Positions 60,555-64,000 of a stretch of 64,000 nt of DNA are shown here, one piece after another. A model generated the notes under the pieces. That model saw only the letters and a program-made list of their open reading frames with translations, was not told where the DNA came from and made no database searches. How positions within the stretch are numbered: the first letter of the stretch is position 1; each line of letters opens with the position of its first letter. Source of the stretch: Moringa oleifera (Eukaryota > Streptophyta > Magnoliopsida > Brassicales > Moringaceae); the NCBI GenBank assembly GCA_021397835.1, contig JAJFZO010000028.1:3951001-4015000 (forward strand), written 5' to 3'. A program made the position numbers and the translations under genes.

Positions 60555-61292
60555 ATTGGGATAGGTGAACTCTTATAGATCCATCCCCCGAAGGAACCGG
60601 ACATGATAATTTTTCATCATCCAGCTCAAGCAAGAATTAACCAAACTAAATGAATAATATAAAATAAATCTATATGTTATAAAATCTATATGTTATCCAC
60701 ACACATATGAATGATTCCATATGTAAGAAAAAATTTACCCGATTCCTTTTTAAGAAGTTGTTGCAACTATACATTACGAGGAATTCAATTCTTAAAATGC
60801 TTAATACCCAAGTTAGCTTACGAAGTTGATCATGATTAAGTGCTTTTTGGGTTGTCTCAGACCTTGCAATTCGCTCTTAATCCCCAAAATATATCTAGAC
60901 TTTTCACATACAAAGGGTTTACTTGTTACTAATATAGTCTAGCCTTTACTCTTCTTTAGATCCCTTGTTTCACTCCGATAGTATCATAAATCTTGTCGAT
61001 GCAGAGGAAATGAATGCATTTACAACTATTAATGATTATATTAAGTAAGTAAAAAATAACTAAAAACATAATCTGCATTATGCCACATCACTTATTCTAT
61101 TGGATCTTACAGAGCCTGTTCATGCACAACATCTCGAGTCTGATCATAGAAAAGATTCTTTTCAAGCAAATCAGCCTATCCTCTATATGGGGCTTACACG
61201 GTGGTTGGAACAAAGACACATTTGGTTGTGAATTCAAATGTAGCAGATAAAGGCATATTTTTGCACGGCTCAATCAATAGTTCAAGTCACAC
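60555..61292 (-). other. petD group II intron
   Basis: The intron lies between exon 2 and exon 1 on the minus strand, 738 bp. It begins GTGTGACTTG after exon 1. A domain V hairpin is readable on the minus strand as GAGCTGGATGATGAAAAATT then ATCATGTCCGGTTCCTTC at about 60,585-60,630, close to the 3' end as expected. Confidence 0.85.
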
Positions 61293-61300
61293 ACTCCCAT
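61293..61300 (-). pseudogene. petD: petD exon 1 (8-bp micro-exon)
   Basis: ATGGGAGT on the minus strand is directly followed by the intron start GTGTGACTTG. This is the usual 8-base first exon of plastid petD and it is intact. Confidence 0.85.
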
Positions 61301-61468
61301 AATCCATTTTCTCTTCATAGAATTCCCTTCAACTATTCATGCCAAATAAATAATACTGTGGAGTTGAAGGGAAATATCCAAATTCATGTCTTATTTTTTT
61401 TTCAATAATCCATATTTGTAGCAATGAAAAACTATTCTTCCTTCCCTAATATCTATGATCTATATTCT
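61301..61468 (-). other. petB-petD spacer (plastid)
   Basis: This is the short spacer between the petB stop and the petD start on the minus strand, normal in order and size. A complementary pair AATTCCCTTCAACTATTC... and GAGTTGAAGGGAAAT near 61,320-61,376 can form a hairpin. Confidence 0.75.
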
Positions 61469-62300
<832 letters not shown>

Positions 62301-62558
62301 GGTTAAATGCTAAAAATCAAGTCGGCTTATTCGTCTTTATCTTGTGTTGATTGTTACAAGCCTCTTGAATCTTCTATATTACCTATTTCTTTTTTTTTAT
62401 TCGGTATTTGTATGTAATGTGGATTTATTTTGTTCTTGTTTTCTTTATTATTGATAGGAATTCTCTTGTTAAGACCCTACAAATCAATTGATTCTCAATT
62501 GTTAAATTTTTTTTTTCTCGAATAAATCATGAATTTTTCTAAGTCAGTATTAAAGATC
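62301..62558. other. Junction region and psbK-psbI-type spacer
   Basis: The sequence between the petB intron and psbK is AT-rich. Its right part reads like the plastid spacer downstream of psbK. psbI itself is not seen. The block junction lies somewhere in 62,230-62,480. Confidence 0.5.
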
Positions 62559-62742
62559 TCATCGAAAACTTACAGCAGCTTGCAAATAAAGACTAAGAGA
62601 AAAAAGAGAACAGGTATTACTGGCATAACATCTACTATTGGATTCCAAAAAGCATAGGCCTTGAGCAATTTGGCGAATAAAAAACTGCTAAAAAAAAGGC
62701 AGAATTAAAATAGATACAGATCAATTTAAATATATTAAGTAT
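62559..62742 (-). pseudogene. psbK: psbK pseudogene (photosystem II K)
   Basis: PsbK is a single-span photosystem II protein. From ATA (for ATG) at 62,742 the minus strand reads [15 protein letters not shown], then after a frameshift [34 protein letters not shown] and a damaged QAAVSFR end at TGA 62,559-62,561. Length is 184 bp against about 186. It is inverted relative to trnQ, as in plastomes. Confidence 0.88.
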
Positions 62743-63087
62743 AACAAATATTTTATTATTGTAGATAATTTGATTTTGGTTGAGTTATTAATATGTTATT
62801 GATGTAAGGTCCAAATGAAGAAAGGAGAGTAAGGTAGAGTAAAAATACTTCTTTAAACTCACCCAATCAAAAATCCTTCCATTCTCACAAGAGAATAGAA
62901 TAAATTATACTTTCATACAATATCTTAATTGAATTATATGTAATCATCAATAAATTCGGTTTGATTTTATATCTACACGTGTCAAAATTCTAACACTAAT
63001 CTAATCTATTTCATAGATGTTTGGGTTGGAATTGACGAACAACCACTAACGATATTAGTCTTTATTAGTGTTGAATAGAAATCTAAA
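62743..63087. other. psbK-trnQ spacer (plastid)
   Basis: This is AT-rich plastid spacer in normal order. No gene is visible. Confidence 0.7.
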
Positions 63088-63159
63088 TAGGGCATAGCCA
63101 AGCAATAAGGCAATGGGTTTTGGTCCAGCTATTCGGAGGTTTGAATCCTTCCGTCCCAG
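63088..63159 (+). pseudogene. trnQ-UUG: trnQ-UUG remnant
   Basis: The 72 bases match plastid trnQ-UUG. The anticodon arm reads GGTTTTGGTCCAGC and the T-arm GGAGGTTTGAATCCTTCC. Changes from the usual sequence (GGGCATAGCCAAG for GGGCGTGGCCAAG, CAATAAGG for TGGTAAGG, GGTTTGAATCC for GGTTCGAATCC) are mostly transitions and weaken the D-arm. It is very unlikely to be a working tRNA. Confidence 0.9.
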
Positions 63160-63633
63160 AGCATCGAATAAATATTATTCATTTTGAACAACCTTTTATT
63201 TAAGAGTAAAATATTGGAGAGAATATGATTCTTAGTTTCTAATTTTTCAAGATTCAGGGGGAAGAAAGATTTCTTTTTCACCATTTGAATCGAGTTTAAA
63301 TAATATCTACCTATGATCCGGTTAAGGTGGAAACGTAGGTTACAAGAGTTAGAATTCAAAAATATATATTATTAAATAAACAATTAAATCTATTTATTGA
63401 TATAAATATGTATTTTTCATTCATACAATGAAATAGGCATTGCCTTTATACAATAAAATATGGAATTTATTTGAATTCTTACTGAGACTTTTTCTTCATA
63501 AATTCTCCATCCCGTTCATATTTCATATACAAACAGAGGGAAAAAGTATAGATTACTATGTACCAATCAAACAATGACTATTCATGATTGCATAATTGAA
63601 TCAATTACATACTAGTTCCAAACTAAAGGAATG
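63160..63633 (+). other. trnQ-rps16 spacer (plastid)
   Basis: This is plastid spacer in normal order. A 76-codon minus-strand frame at 63,129-63,359 overlaps trnQ and is spurious. Confidence 0.75.
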
Positions 63634-63673
63634 TTATGGTAAAACTTCGTTTGAAACAATGTGGTAGAAAGCA
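63634..63673 (+). pseudogene. rps16: rps16 exon 1 remnant
   Basis: ATGGTAAAACTTCGTTTGAA followed by ACAATGTGGTAGAAAGCAAC is the 40-base first exon of plastid rps16 (MVKLRLKRCGRKQ, here with CGA changed to CAA). It is followed by GTGCGACTTT, the group II intron start. Confidence 0.9.
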
Positions 63674-64000
63674 ACGTGCGACTTTAATTAAAGGACATGA
63701 CCTGTTGTGGATTTTTACATCCACCGCTTTACTTTATACAGGAATAAATGTGCTTTTGGCTCGATATTCTTTGTTCTCTTCTACTATAACCCTGATTTTT
63801 CTTGGGTTCTAATGTAATAAATAGTACAAGATGGAGCTCGAGGAGAAAGTATTTATTCCTTTCTCAAGGGGTAAGGATCTAGAGTTAATGCCCATCAATA
63901 AGTTGGAACAACTTCATAAGTATATTTTTTTCGATGTAGAAATTGAAGGTATCCATTTCAAGCAAATTTTCAAATCCATAAGGGAAAATTTGTTGAAATT
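63674..64000 (+). other. rps16 group II intron, 5' part (runs off window)
   Basis: The intron begins GTGCGACTTTAATTAAAGGA and continues in plastid-like intron sequence to the window end. Exon 2 would lie beyond 64,000. Confidence 0.85.

Overview
This window looks like a plant nuclear chromosome segment, most likely from a eudicot. It is AT-rich, dense in decayed LTR retrotransposons, and holds only two intact protein genes. A large block of old plastid DNA fills the right third. The plastid gene set (rbcL, accD, ycf1, ndhA/H, petB/D, psbA, matK, rps16, and rpl2 with its group II intron) is that of a photosynthetic angiosperm. The species cannot be named from this sequence alone.

Layout. 1-4,080: AT-rich and short-repeat DNA, a decayed coding remnant and a possible solo LTR. 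4,080-9,335: a broken Ty3/gypsy element on the minus strand (gag, protease, RT, RNase H, integrase). 11,355-13,121: an intact intronless mTERF-family gene. 17,776-18,186: a short AT-hook-like basic protein gene with a probable intron in its 5' UTR. 23,130-25,240: a decayed minus-strand Transposase_24-like (CACTA-associated) gene. 25,244-29,180: Ty1/copia pieces in the order integrase, LTR, gag-protease. 31,490-35,990: a second copia element on the minus strand with most of its integrase core missing. 36,400-43,860: short tandem duplications and satellite-like repeats, ending in an array of ~48-bp units grouped into a ~240-bp higher-order repeat.

Five copies of one palindromic element (about 480-560 bp, long inverted repeats; three copies have visible 9-bp target duplications) lie at 9.9, 15.0, 20.4, 29.8 and 36.9 kb. 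They look like non-autonomous Mutator-like elements.

From about 43,866 to the window end is a nuclear plastid insertion (NUPT). It is built from five plastome blocks that are not neighbours in a normal plastome: matK-trnK-psbA-trnH-rpl2; rbcL-accD-psaI-ycf4; ycf1-rps15-ndhH-ndhA; petD-petB; psbK-trnQ-rps16. Gene order inside each block is normal. Nearly all its genes carry stops, frameshifts or lost start codons. Most stops are explained by C-to-T or G-to-A changes, as expected when methylated cytosines decay in a nucleus. No plastid gene here should be functional.

No new defence, biosynthetic or regulatory system was seen. The most notable structures are the mosaic NUPT, the palindromic element family, the higher-order repeat at the NUPT edge, and the permuted copia remnant. 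Comparisons with canonical plastid and transposon proteins rest on knowledge of these families, not on database searches.
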